A DNA stretch of 64,000 nucleotides. Origin: Endomychus coccineus. Lineage: Eukaryota > Arthropoda > Insecta > Coleoptera > Endomychidae. Location of the stretch: the NCBI GenBank assembly GCA_958510875.1, contig OY294068.1:159934388-159998387 (forward strand), given 5' to 3'. The notes beneath the pieces are model-generated. The model saw only the letters and a program-made list of their open reading frames with translations, was not told the DNA's origin and made no database searches. Of this stretch, positions 46,155 through 57,480 are shown piece after piece; within the stretch, counting starts at the first letter, position 1; each line of letters opens with the position of its first letter. Both the position numbers and the translations under genes were made by a program.

Positions 46155-47160
46155 AATTATGTAGGTACTTTTGTATTATTACATATATACATACCTACTA
46201 TGCATGCAACTAATATAATATTTTGGTTTACTTAAAATATTCTTTTTTTTATTTCATCCTGCATGAAACAAAAAAATATAACAGTAGTGCAGATACCTCG
46301 ATGATCTGGCAATTACTGGAACAATATGATATATCAGATTATTGAAGTTATATTGTACCATATTTTAAATTTTAATCTGAAATTGCTTCCAGTCCAGTCA
46401 TGGATGAAAATTGTGATATATAGTAAGCCTTGAAATATTTTATAAACTGGAATACCTTAAATTTTTCATTTCTGTATAAGTATACTAAAGTCAAGTCAGT
46501 TATACCTTTATGCACTAATTTTCTGAATTAGCTTACAGTAAATACTAGAGAATATTTAATCACTGTCAACATCATTTCCCAATATGCGATATTACTAGAA
46601 TGTATTAAACACTATTCATCAGTTCAGTTACCTCAGGAAAGCAATGGATCTCAACTGCTCATAGAGGAAATTTGAAGAAAAAGAAAGAGGTGAATTCCAG
46701 TTTGCCTGATTGCATGTACACATCAGAGGATTACTCTTGAGAAACTGACAAGGGAGATTTAGATGACAGCAATTTTAGTTGTTGAAACAATTACTTAAAT
46801 TACATGGGACTACTGTTTTTCACTCTAATTTTGTTTGCCATCCCACAATCCACACTCAATATATGTTAAAATGATTTCCATCGATACAGCTATAAGACTA
46901 AGCCCACTTCATGTATCTAGCTATCTAATCTACTAATACCCCCACAGTGCTAGTATTTAGTGTACTAAAACTGAAGGCAAGATTTGTGACTAAATGTCGT
47001 TTGATGTTTACAATAACAGGTAACCTAACCCTTCTTTCAGCACAGAACAACTTGAATAACTTTTATTTTTAAGCTTAGAATAAAGAGTACATTCTCTGAT
47101 TCAACCAATAGACACAGATTAATGATTGTTAATTAATGTGTGCCTTAGATCTTTATTTAT
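46155..47160. other. AT-rich intergenic DNA, no gene seen
   Basis: No coding or repeat signature was recognised apart from short A/T runs. Confidence 0.45.
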
Positions 47161-47169
47161 GATTCAACT

Positions 47170-47755
47170 CACGGTCGTACATTCAGGTCTGGGAACTCTA
47201 TGTTTGACATGAGTCTCTTACATGTCGCCAAACTCGTAGTCCCTCGCTCAGCCACCAGCTAGCGCTTGGATCGAAGTATGGGAACAATCACATCAAGTAA
47301 AATAATTTTTCTCGAAGCGCAATATTTACTATCCTAATTTGAGAGAACTGTTACTCTTGTCCAAATGTATTACTCACCTTAAAATTAACTTCCCCTTTTT
47401 CGTTATACATGCTCGCACACATAAAAGACCTCGTTAAAACGATTTCTATCCGGAATCGCAAGCATCCACTTTTTCGCATTTCCGCATCTTTCGGGACTTT
47501 AAAAACAGACGTTTCTTACTTTACACTTTTGTACCCCGTTTTGCATTTCGGCAATTTTTCTCTAAAAACGCCGGTATTCCTTGTGTTTACAAGTCAACAA
47601 TGACAGTTGTCAGAAAACACGGTCATATACGTGCCAGAGATCATTCCACGACTGATGCACCACCCTGTTGGTACTATGCAACAGATGACGCTTAGCGGAC
47701 TCACTTCTAACATAGGAAACACACTCGAGTTGCCAGACCTGTATATACGACCGTG
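47170..47755. mobile_element. P-like THAP-family element, copy B
   Basis: The 586-bp element has ends CACGGTCGTACATTCAGGTC and GACCTGTATATACGACCGTG. ATTCAACT and ATTCAACC flank it (7 of 8 identical). The central - strand remnant reads [20 protein letters not shown] followed by EH, the second half of a THAP zinc finger including the CxxH pair. It is almost colinear with copy C (51055-51637). It lacks transposase and is presumably mobilised in trans by a P-type element. Confidence 0.88.
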
Positions 47756-47790
47756 ATTCAACCTTAGCTTTGCATGTCATAGACAAAGTA

Positions 47791-47825
47791 GACTAGACCA
47801 CGGTCGTATACACCGTGGACTAGAC
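47791..47825. mobile_element. Probable P-like excision footprint with perfect 8-bp duplication
   Basis: GACTAGAC is repeated exactly at 47791-47798 and 47818-47825. Between the copies lie only 19 bases, CACGGTCGTATACACCGTG: the first 13-14 bases of the THAP-family left end and the last 5-6 of its right end. P-element excision in Drosophila leaves both target duplications plus up to about 17 bases of terminal repeat, which fits this structure. It lies 36 bases from copy B. Confidence 0.82.
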
Positions 47826-48154
47826 TTCTTGACACTGAACATTATTTTTTTTCGATGCTCATTTTTCTGGATCACTAAAAACTACAAACTAGTAGTCACT
47901 TTAACGTGTAACTCATTAGCTTAGAATATTCTAACTCAATAGTGTAACTAAAAACAATCACTAAATTTCATTTTTATTTATCGAGAAATGCAGTGTAGGA
48001 GTCTACACAGTTTAGGAATATGTTGGACTCGTGAATCTCCTGACAATTTAACGACAGATTTTGAAATCAAATAAAAAAAATGATACTCAAGTTACAGTGG
48101 AAAAGACAATATTTTAAGTAAATTAAGGTTCGGCTCAGTACTTCCAATCAAATT

Positions 48155-48357
48155 GACCCAGCCAACGAGGTCTATACATAGAATAGACAACTAAGCCTTT
48201 CACGGGTAATTTATCGGACATTCTGTCCTTCTCGCACACATGTGGAGAGCGCACTACTAGCGTACGACATGTGCGAAGACAGAATGTCCGACTGGTTACC
48301 ATGCTATGCTTAACACACTACTTGTCTACTCTATACTAGACCTCTTTGGACCCAGTC
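48155..48357. repeat. ~200-bp hairpin element upstream of RpL9
   Basis: Arms: GAGGTCTATACATAGAATAG, ACAA then TCGGACATTCTGTCCTTCTC on the left; ACATGTGCGAAGACAGAATG, TCCGA then TTGTCTACTCTATACTAGAC on the right. They pair with a mid-arm mismatch block. The loop is about 25 bases. It is probably a small MITE; no clear duplication was found. Confidence 0.6.
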
Positions 48358-48799
48358 GGGTTACTAAGTTGTTCGATTTCATTCTTCCGTTTGTGATCAA
48401 TCTTGGTGAGGGCAAATAGTCAGGATTTGGACGAGACCGCATCTTATCATACAACATACAGCAAGATATAATTTTTTAAGGGTATAAGTATCTTATGAAC
48501 CCATGATATTGAAATTCGGAAGTGAACATTTCGTGACCATATTCGGGGTGTTATTCCACAAAACACCTACAAATGAAATCAGTGGTGTTACAACTTCTAT
48601 TGAAGGTTACTAACTTCATTGCCAAATCCCAAAACTAGCAATGGTAATATATTTATCACTGAACGATATTGAACAAAATTACCAGTGGAATATCATTCAT
48701 GCGTGTATACTTACTTCAATGTCAGAGAAAGGTATTATCTCTATGGTCTGCGATCATTCAAAATAGATATCACAAGAACTTTCACGGCATCTCACATCT

Positions 48800-48883
48800 G
48801 GCATGTCCGACGCCGTCGCCATCTAGCGAATACAAACAACACTATCGGTGATTCTTTTCCGCTTCGAGACGTCAACGTGAAAG
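48800..48883 (+). promoter_or_regulatory. RpL9 promoter and non-coding 5'TOP exon
   Basis: TGATTCTTTTCCGCTTCGAG holds a pyrimidine-initiated start (C at about 48854 followed by TTTTCC), the 5'TOP signature that puts ribosomal-protein mRNAs under growth-dependent translational control. A donor GTTTGT follows AAAG at 48883, giving a leader exon of about 30 nt spliced to the acceptor TTTCCAG before 49160. No TATA box is seen, normal for this class. The start site is inferred. Confidence 0.7.
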
Positions 48884-49163
48884 GTTTGTCGTCATTTTAT
48901 TTATTTTGGAAATCTTCAAACATCTTTATGAATTAGGTACATATCAATATCCACCCCATGGAATCCCCATGTTAATAATGTTTTATAATTCATAAGAACA
49001 ATATTTCGCAAAAAAATGTTTGGTGTAACCATGTAATTTTTAAGGTTATGTTGTGAAGTTTGGATCTGAAGATTTCCAATATTAATTCATTACTCAAATT
49101 CATTCCATCACCTATTCTGCTGTGTTCAATTTTATAAAAATCACATTCATTGTTTCCAGGACC

Positions 49164-52100
49164 ATGAAGCAGATTGTTACCAATCAAACAGTTAAAATCC
49201 CGCAGGGGATAACAGTCTCTGTTAAATCCCGTTTAATAACAGTGAAAGGACCCAGGGGAGTCTTGAAACGGTCTTTCAAACATCTCGCATTAGATATACG
49301 TATGCTGAATCCAAGGACATTGAGAGTAGAGAAATGGTTTGGAACGAAGAAAGAATTGGCTTCAGTTCGTACAGTATGTTCACATGTGGAGAATATGTTA
49401 AAAGGGGTAACCAGAGGCTATCAATATAAAATGAGAGCTGTATATGCTCATTTCCCCATAAATTGTGTTACAATTGAAAATGACTCTGTTATTGAAATAA
49501 GAAACTTTTTGGGTGAAAAATTCATAAGAAGGTAAGTTCAGTGTTTCTTGTTTACATGAATCGTATATCCCAATTTTTGCAAGTATTTAGCAGGAACTAA
49601 GCTGAAATTTTCGTCAAAAATTATAAGTGGCATGTGATCCACATTTTATGTATAGTGGTAATATAAGTACATTGTTGAAAATCATTTGAACAATTTGTGC
49701 TGCTTAATTAGGAAATTCTGATTCTGTAACACTTCTAGTACTAACATATTTTATATGTAGTTTCTTAAATGTCAAATGTGAATTTTCTCCAACTGAGATA
49801 GCTTCAAACTAATCCATCTTGTTGACTGCATCATAAAAAAGGTAACTGATCCATTAGCTTCGAATTGAAAGAAAAATGTATTAATAAAATCATTCTGTAT
49901 TCTAGTTTAACTATCTTATTTTTTTTAAATTCATATATATATATATATAACATATTTATAACAGTGTATGTTTGGTTTTCACTATGCCCTATCATTTGAG
50001 AAAATTTCATAAATATTATTTTAAAGTTTTCTATTCTTCTTTCAATGTTACTTTTAGTAAATGATAAAATGGTAATTATTCTCAAGAAGGGCCTCACCCC
50101 TGATTTTAATGAACATTTTTTTACAAACTAACATGTTCCTTATGAACGATCAAAAAAGAAAAATCTGCGGAAATGCACAGTTTTCCAGAAAAAAAAAACT
50201 TATTTAAATTAATTAAAAACATAATTAGCACCATGTTTATCTCATGATATTGACCTCAAAAGCACATAACAACTACCCTAATTATCATGAAAAATGTCAG
50301 TTTCAACTATATTCCAATATTTTGATGATAAAACGTAATAAAAATACAAATTTGGTACTTCGTAAATAAACAGTATCCCCCATTTAAATGCAGCCTCCCT
50401 ACAAGGTATTCCTTTCTCGTTTCATTTGAAATGTCGCCTTCATAGATAAGTTCCGTTATCATTTGGGTAAGTCATAGAGAAACTATACTCCAAGAAGTCT
50501 GGACTTAATGCTATTTCAAAACGGTAATCCGTAGGTCTTTGGTTATTGAATGTGTATTTTTGTTAAATGCATTCTGTCCAGCAGCGTATCTTCCTCATTG
50601 TTTTGTAGTTCCAAGTGTCAATCCGGAGATCTGAGGTTATTGGACGTTTTTTTTTTGTTAGATGCATTCTGCATGACTGCCTATTTTCCTGATGTACTTC
50701 CAAGCGGCAATCCGTAAATAGGAAAAGCGTATTTCTCTAATACTTTTTGTAGGTCTGAGGTTATTGGAAGTGTATTTTTAGAACAGCATTTTTATCTCAT
50801 TCCACAGAGGAATGTAAGTTCAAGAATATGCACCAAAAATACTCTTTCAATAACCTAAGATCTATGGATTGCTGCTTGAAACTATAAAAAGAATGAAGGA
50901 CATAGGCAGTTCTACATAATGCATGTAACCCTGGCAAGACATTACTTGAAACTTTGGCAAGTTCAAATAGTTTGCAACAAAATATAAAATGAATTTAGGA
51001 ACTGGCAGAAAAGTACTGACCAATTATATGTCTATGAGTCCCAAACGGCCAAACCACGGTCGTACATACAGGTCTGGGAACTCTATGTTTGACATTAGTC
51101 TCTTACATGTCGCCAAACTCGTAGTCCCTCGCTCAGCCACCAGCTAGCGCTTGGATCTAAGTGGCAACAACCACATTAAAAAAAAAATTTTTCTCGTAAC
51201 GCAATATTTACTATTCTGATTTAAGAGAGGAATAGAACTGTATCTCTTGTCAAAATGTATTACTCACCTTATAACGATGTGATGGTCGCACACTTAAAAG
51301 ACCTCGTTGAAACGATTTCTTTCCGGAATCGCAAGCATCCACTTTTTTCTCATTTCCGCATCTTTAAAAACAGGAGTTTCTTGCTTTACACTTTTGTACC
51401 CCGTTTTGCATTTCGGCACAATGCACGGTTTCGTAATTTTTTTAAAAAAGCGCCGGTATTTCTTATGTTTATATGTCAACAATGACAGTTGTCAGAGAAC
51501 ACGGTCGTATACGTGCCAGAGATCATTCCTCGACTCATGCGCCACCCTTTTGGTACTACGCAACAGATGACGCTTAGCGGAGTCACTTCCAACATAGGAA
51601 ACAGCCTCGAGTTCCCAGACCTGTATATACGACCGTGGGCCAAACATGTAATACTAATATCTATGACACCAGCCTCTCAAACGAAACGAGAAGAAATACG
51701 TTGCAGTGAGGCTATACAATTAAATGGCACGAGCTGTTTATTTACTTTAAATGCAAAGTTTGTATTTTTACTGCGTTTCATTATCAAAATATTGGAATAT
51801 AGTAGTAAGCGACATATTTCATGACATTTAGGCTAGTTTTTATGTGTTTTTGAGGTCAATATCTTGAAATAAACATGGTGCTAATTATGGGAAGATTTTA
51901 TTTTTTTTCTGAAAAACGATGCATTTCCGCAAATTTTACTTTTTTGATCGTTCATAAGGAACACGTAAGTAGTCTGTAAAAAAATTTCATCAAAATCTGG
52001 GGTGAGGCCCTTCTTGTAAATAATTACCTATAAAATATCTTCCACTTCAACAATTTTTGTTAATTTTCATAGAAAAGTCTTGTTTCTCTATGCTTGCAAT

Positions 52101-52503
52101 ACAATGTTTCATACTGAACACTAATGTTAATTCTGATCGGAGAGATGACACTAGTCATGTTTGATCTCAATAGGAATTCTGGAAAAACATTTCCAATTTA
52201 TTTTCCTCTTTAAGTACCATACAAATGATTTGCAGATTTAGATTTTAATGAAATCGACTAGTTATGTTTGTGATTTAACGTTAAATATTTTGTTATAGAG
52301 TGAAAATGGCTCCAGGAGTGACAGTGAAAAATTCCCAAAAACAAAAAGATGAACTAGTACTTGAAGGTAACTCTCTGGAAGACGTTTCCAGGTCAGCTGC
52401 TCTTATCCAACAATCCACAACTGTGAAAAATAAGGATATTCGTAAATTCTTGGATGGCTTGTATGTCAGTGAAAAAACAACAGTCATTGGTGAAGATGAA
52501 TAA
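49164..52503 (+). CDS. RpL9: 60S ribosomal protein L9 (uL6)
   Basis: Coding exons 49164-49531 and 52299-52503 join in the Arg codon 123 to give 190 residues, close to the 190-192 of animal L9. Family hallmarks: start [74 protein letters not shown] and [20 protein letters not shown]. The protein binds 28S rRNA near the P-stalk base in the large subunit. The start is the ATG four bases after an acceptor at 49160; a TOP-like leader exon lies near 48854. The 2.8-kb coding intron contains a foldback transposon with a nested P-like element. AATAAA at 52499-52504 overlaps the stop codon. The gene appears intact. Confidence 0.97.
50071..52028. mobile_element. 2-kb foldback element in RpL9 intron, with nested P-like copy
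   Basis: The left end GGTAATTATTCTCAAGAAGG and the mirror end CCTTCTTGTAAATAATTACC start arms of about 380 bp (50071-50453 and 51650-52028). ATAAAAT flanks both sides (50064-50070, 52030-52036), compatible with a 7-8 bp duplication. The centre has three diverged direct units of about 90 bp (AATCCGTAGGTCTTTGGTTA at 50525, AATCCGGAGATCTGAGGTTA at 50621, then near 50710) and an inverted partial copy near 50850. The P-like copy C sits at 51055-51637. It has no transposase. Confidence 0.85.
51055..51637. mobile_element. P-like THAP-family element, copy C, perfect target duplication
   Basis: The 583-bp element has TIRs CACGGTCGTACATACAGGTC and GACCTGTATATACGACCGTG; homology runs about 29 bp. The flanking octamer GGCCAAAC is perfectly duplicated (51047-51054, 51638-51645) and differs by one base from the Drosophila P-element target consensus GGCCAGAC. 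The - strand frame at 51294-51482 encodes [13 protein letters not shown] and then [20 protein letters not shown], a THAP domain with its CxxxC-type pair and central Trp; a stop precedes the final CxxH. P transposases carry an N-terminal THAP domain, so this is likely a deletion derivative that kept the 5' exon. Confidence 0.9.
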
Positions 52504-52504
52504 A
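52499..52504 (+). terminator. RpL9 poly(A) signal overlapping the stop codon
   Basis: GAATAAATT: the stop TAA (52501-52503) lies inside AATAAA. Use of this signal would give a 3' UTR of only some 15-30 nt, short even for a ribosomal-protein gene. Later AT-rich variants could serve instead. Confidence 0.5.
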
Positions 52505-52803
52505 TTTGTATTTAATACATTAATATAAGTTTCTAAAAGACTGTTTATTTCTTAATTCCAATTTTTCCTTAGGCTATTAATACAAGCACAAGTTAAATAA
52601 TTGCAGATTTAACAATGAACCTTAATTACCTCTTATAAAAGTAAGTATGTTACAAAATGTGGCCACACAATTGCATCTGATTACATACAAGATGAATTGG
52701 GTATAAATCGATATATATTTTGTCATACTGCACAACATTCTCTTTAAAATTCTTGATTTGTATGGGAGATACAAAATTTCTTAATGAACTAAGTTATTTA
52801 CAC

Positions 52804-53964
52804 AGGGCCGCATTTAGGACGGGACCATGGTATGTTTTTTAATTTATCCCAAATTCATCAGAAACTAACTAAAGGTGATCTAGTGTAGCTGTTAGCAAGG
52901 GTCATTCATCATATTCAAATTTCCCGCGCAAAGTAAGTTAGTTGAGCTATGCGTTCCGAAACTCGCATTGTGTGTAAAATTTCAATTTTTATAAGCAGCA
53001 TTCAAATTTCCCGCGTGATGTCAATGAGGGGATTGCGTTCTATAACTCGCTCAAGTTAAGTACGTTACTTTTAACGCAGATGATTGCTTTGGAACCATTG
53101 AATATTTTTTAAAAATTGATATTTTGAAAAAAAAATAGTGGGAAATTCTTGGTGATTGGTTAGTCACAATTGGTCGAAGAAAAAACAGCTATCGTCGTAC
53201 ATGCATCGATCATCTGATTTAGATCATCGGTGAGTATTATACGTGAACGATGAACGAAAATCCTGTCTTTATAGACACAAAGAAAGACATTTGTCGAAGA
53301 TTATCAATTTAAAGGAACAGATATTGAGATTTAATGATAAACCGTAGATAATTTCTTACCATCACTGATAATCGTAATGTTTCTGTATAGCTGTACTTTG
53401 AAAACATTCAAGATTCCTATTTGTTTACTTATTGTAATTTTGAGGTTAGATCTGAAGGAACGTTTCTACATGCCGTATCAGCTGTATAAATATAAATTCT
53501 GAATTGTCTTCCTATAGATTTTTCTGTTTTTCGTACTTTCTAACATAATTGTTCATTTTAATTGAGTTTCAATTACGATTATCTGTTCATTGTTGTCTTT
53601 ACGTTTTTCAGATATTGCAGTGGAGAAAAATCATTTTCAAAACTAAAGATTATAAAGAACAGATTGCGAACGTCGATGACTCAAGAACGCTTGTCGAATC
53701 TCATGCTTCTCAGTTTGGAACAAAGAGTTCTATATAAACTCTTTGGTTTGGAAACCGACATTCTCCGCGATATGAATTTTGATGATATTGTCAACACTTG
53801 CTAATAAGAAATCGCGCAAAGTTTTTAGTTAATTAGAATTAATAAACGATTGTCAGTGCAAATATAGTACAAGAATAAACTTTTTCATATGCTATATACG
53901 AAAAAAATTTAGGGGCCTCCACCAAATTTTGCCCCCAGGGCCTCCGAATTCTAAATGCGGCCCT
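52804..53964 (+). mobile_element. Internally deleted hAT element retaining the hATC domain
   Basis: The ends CAGGGCCGCATTTAGGA and the mirror CTAAATGCGGCCCT define the element. Flanks ATTTACAC and ATTTAAAG share five of eight bases, so an old 8-bp duplication is possible. Near 53610 an acceptor TTTTTCAG precedes YCSGEKSFSKLKIIKNRLRT, then MTQERLSNLMLLSLEQ and MNFDDIVNTC: the C-terminal hAT dimerisation domain (hATC). The rest of the transposase is missing. Confidence 0.85.
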
Positions 53965-55785
53965 ATTTAAAGCAGAATATTTCCGTGTGTACAATAAAGT
54001 AAAAATATTTGACTTATTCAATAAACTTTAAAGGCTTTAGGAACAATCAATTCTCTATTGCATATTTTTACTTCTCTCACTATATGTAGAATATGGGAAG
54101 TACTGTAATCTGTTATGAGCATTTCTAAATCAATCTAGACTATTTTTGAAATGATGTCTGTGTGTGTGCATAAAAACGAGATGATTACGCTGTTCATATT
54201 GATTATACGGATTTTAAACTGCAAATCGCTTAAGTTGTGAAAATAGGAACTGTATTGTTTTTGGGCATGTTGCAATGCAAGCGGCACCTTTGACATCCAT
54301 CTTCAATTTTTCAAGTGAAACTAATATTAGTTTATTGAACCATCAATCGTAACTGTTCTTAAATTTTAATATAACCCACAGAAATGTCTGAAATTCTTAT
54401 TTTAGGATTCTTAAAAGGCATTTTTCAAAATAGGCTTATCTCTGTATTTAAAGATTTTTATAAAGAAAAGTGCTTTTTTTTTTCGATTTCACACGAATTG
54501 TTGTTCTATTGCAACATTAAGTTTTTGCCAATCTCCTAAACTTTGGTAGGATACCTGAAGTAGTTTGATAATATTTTGATTTATGACTGCCATCGTTTAA
54601 CCAAATAAACTTTCCACCAAACAACAGAAAATTGAAACGGTATTCTCATTTTCTAACGAAAAACATATTTTTCTTGAAAACTAGTGATTGAAAGTTAAAA
54701 TTTAGGTGTTAAAAAACCTTCAAATTTGAGACACTTGTAAAATCGGAATAGAAACACTTTTCTTTGTAGAATTTGTTGTAATTCAAACAAATAAGCCTAT
54801 TATTTTAAGCTACTATTTTGAAAAAAGGTCCCAGTAGGCCGTTTTTCATATTATGATGCCAATTTTTTTAAGAACACCAATGCAAATACCACTCACCGAG
54901 TCACTCGTCACGAAATATCCGAATCTATAAAGCCGCCCGACCTGAAACTTGGCAGGAACGTCCTTGTACGACGTAGGTACACGCCAAGAACGGATTTTTC
55001 GAAATTGAATCCCAAGGGGTTAAAAGGGATTCGATGTATGTTGACATTTTTGACAGCTAATATAATCACATCATTTACATGACAGACAGTACCATAGATT
55101 AATGGATTATAGTTCAGACTATGATGATGATGGACAACACATAACCTCCTTTACAAGAGAAGTAAAGTTTAGATAACAAACACCTGATTCACTGACAGTT
55201 ACATAATGTCCATGACAGACCATTCCATAGCATATTTATATGTCCGCCAATTGAAATGAACACATGACAGAGTATATTTTTGTTTTTCCACGCCGTAGCT
55301 GTTGCAATACTTAGTGTTCCGGTTTGTTTAGGTCAAACTGAAACAGGTGATAGAACTCGTCATTTTAAGTAAATAAGTTCATATAAATAAGGAATCCGAT
55401 TTCCTTCAGTAGCGAAGTTACAGGGGATTGGGATTAAAAACAAAAATTTTTTTTAAATCACGTTTGACCAGTATTACATATTATTCAAGCAAATTTCACA
55501 CATAAAGTGGGGTATTGTTTTCAATTTCCATTAATTAACGTATTTCCCCTTGAATAAATTGTTTTGTACGTCACTGGTAAACTTAATTGCTTCTCTTATT
55601 GAATACCTAATTTTGGTCTCTTGGCTTTTGGTCGTATGAAAGGTTACTAACTCCAAAATTTCGAGAGATCCCCTAAATAAAAACCACCTAAATAGAAAGA
55701 CAAATTTGATTTTCATCTATTCGTTAAAATAACAATACAGTAACAAAAGAAGCCACAAAACTAACAATACATTTTTTCAACTAGA
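53965..55785. other. AT-rich intergenic DNA, no gene recognised
   Basis: No supported exon was recognised. A GC-richer patch around 54890-55020 may be an old repeat. Confidence 0.4.
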
Positions 55786-55789
55786 TTTT

Positions 55790-56040
55790 TTTAAAGATGT
55801 TCAAAGTGACTACCATTTTGTTCAATACGAAGACGTGACCGTCTTATGACCGTCTATCTTACGTTAGCTAAGTATCGAGGCGTAATATAGTTTGCTGCAT
55901 CTCGAATTCTTTGGTGAAGTCCTTCCCGTGTATTCACTGGAGTAGCGTAAACGTTGTCCTTCATCATATACCGTCATACAAAGAAATTCAACTGATTTAT
56001 GTCAGGAGAGCGAGCTACTCATTCTGTCGGACCAAAAATC
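55790..56040 (-). mobile_element. Mariner-type transposase C-terminal fragment
   Basis: On the - strand, in broken frames: RSPDINQLNFFVWRYM (third catalytic Asp box), then KDNVYATPVNTREGLHQRIR and a DAANYITPRYLA segment. This is the C-terminal third of a mariner/Tc1-superfamily transposase of the SPDLN.LDFF.WGY type, from a different copy than those at 35257 and 40792. Confidence 0.7.
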
Positions 56041-56109
56041 TGGATGAAATAAATGTGTGGTCTTAAATAAACTATAAAAGAGTTCACACTGTGTTAAAGC
56101 CGGAACTAT

Positions 56110-56785
56110 TGTTGGTACCGCTTATTGCAATAACTTATGAATTATTTTGGAATTAGAGCAAATGTACAAAATATTCTGTATTATAACTGACAATAATGTA
56201 CTCAACATCAAAGCCATGAACAATTTTTCTAAACATAACAAGTAAAGTATCGTGTTGATAATGCAAGACCATTATTTTATGTATTCGATTCGGTTCACAT
56301 TCTCAAATATATAACGAATACATTCAAAACCCTGCATATTATGTAGTACGGTGGGCCGAAATCGACTGGAATACACTTATTTTTCATAATTAAGAAGACT
56401 TAGTTTGTAAAAGTTGTGTACCCAGCATTATAACTAAATTTAAAAAAATCAGGATCGTACTCTAATTTTTGACCGGGCCCGAGGCTCATAAAAGGGTGTA
56501 TTTTTTATTTAAAAAAATCACCATAGGAATTTTTCCATTTATATTAGTGTTAGTAATATTTCCTAAAAATTTCAAGCAATTCAGTCGGACATCATGAGTC
56601 AGTATCTATGGGTAAAAATAAAAACTAGATATATTTTGATTTTGTCGTACCGTTTCTTGCTATATTTGATACTTATGTATCGGAAAAAATACACAAAATA
56701 TCAAATTTAGCCAGAACACATCAGTGGGAGGTATCTGCACTTAAAGTATTACAGTATTGGCCCTTAGTGTCTGCTCTAGCTTCTA
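56110..56785. other. AT-rich, no gene recognised
   Basis: No coding signal; nothing further was recognised here. Confidence 0.4.
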
Positions 56786-56789
56786 GTTT

Positions 56790-57480
56790 TGCTCTTATAT
56801 ACCCATCCCTTGATATTTCGCAACAAACTTTTTGTGAAGCGAGTCTTACACACCGCTCTGCAGATTATATGACATTTTAACTTCGATAATATTTTGCAAA
56901 TCACTTTCACTATATGTTATAGCCGTGGGTGGCTCCGTTATGATACAGGATTGTCAGTGTATCTTCGAATTCCATTTTTTACTCGTTTCCTACCATTCTG
57001 AATCCTCCGAACAGCTAGTTCTCTAATGCACGTCACAACACGTGGGTCCACTAACATTGATACCAGAATATTTCCAGGATGTGCAAAATAAGCGTTGATT
57101 TCAAAAACTTTGTCCACCATCTGGAAACTCTGTTGAAGCTTTCATGGCCTTCCAAAAATATATTGCCTCGTCTGTATTAAGAATGGTTTAGTTTTTACCT
57201 GAAAACAAAGTGGGAACATATACTTTCAGAATGCATATTGTTAAAATCTGTAGATTTGTTCTGATGCATTTAAGGTAGCTACATGAAATCGTAAAATTTA
57301 GTTGGCCATCATTAGCCATCGAGCATGGGCCATTTTGGCCGGAAACTTCTTGCTCAATTGATCAGAATATTTTCCATTGCGAATTGCACAACACCAGGCA
57401 ACGAACCGGAAAAAAAAATATATAGTAAAGTAGAATTTCAAAATTTGTTTGCATTTTGTTCCTAATACCCCATAGATCAT
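56790..57480 (-). mobile_element. Decayed ORF of an uncharacterised repeat family
   Basis: Two - strand frames read AHARWLMMAN (57298-57480) and VDKVFEINAYFAHPGNILVS plus CIRELAVRRIQNGRKR (56938-57120). I associate the series MxHARWLxxAN ... NAYFAHPENILL.M..D....RELALRRI with an ORF that recurs in many copies in arthropod and cnidarian genomes and lacks a named domain, from memory only. Stops and a frameshift lie between the pieces. The upstream end is cut by the palindromic element starting at 57472. A single-copy host gene origin cannot be excluded. Confidence 0.4.

Noticed and set aside
55270..55370. Short frame reading VAILSVPVCLGQTETG, resembling the end of a signal peptide
   Set aside because: No in-frame ATG, the possible donor GTGATAG is weak, and no partner exon was recognised; it may be a chance hydrophobic stretch.
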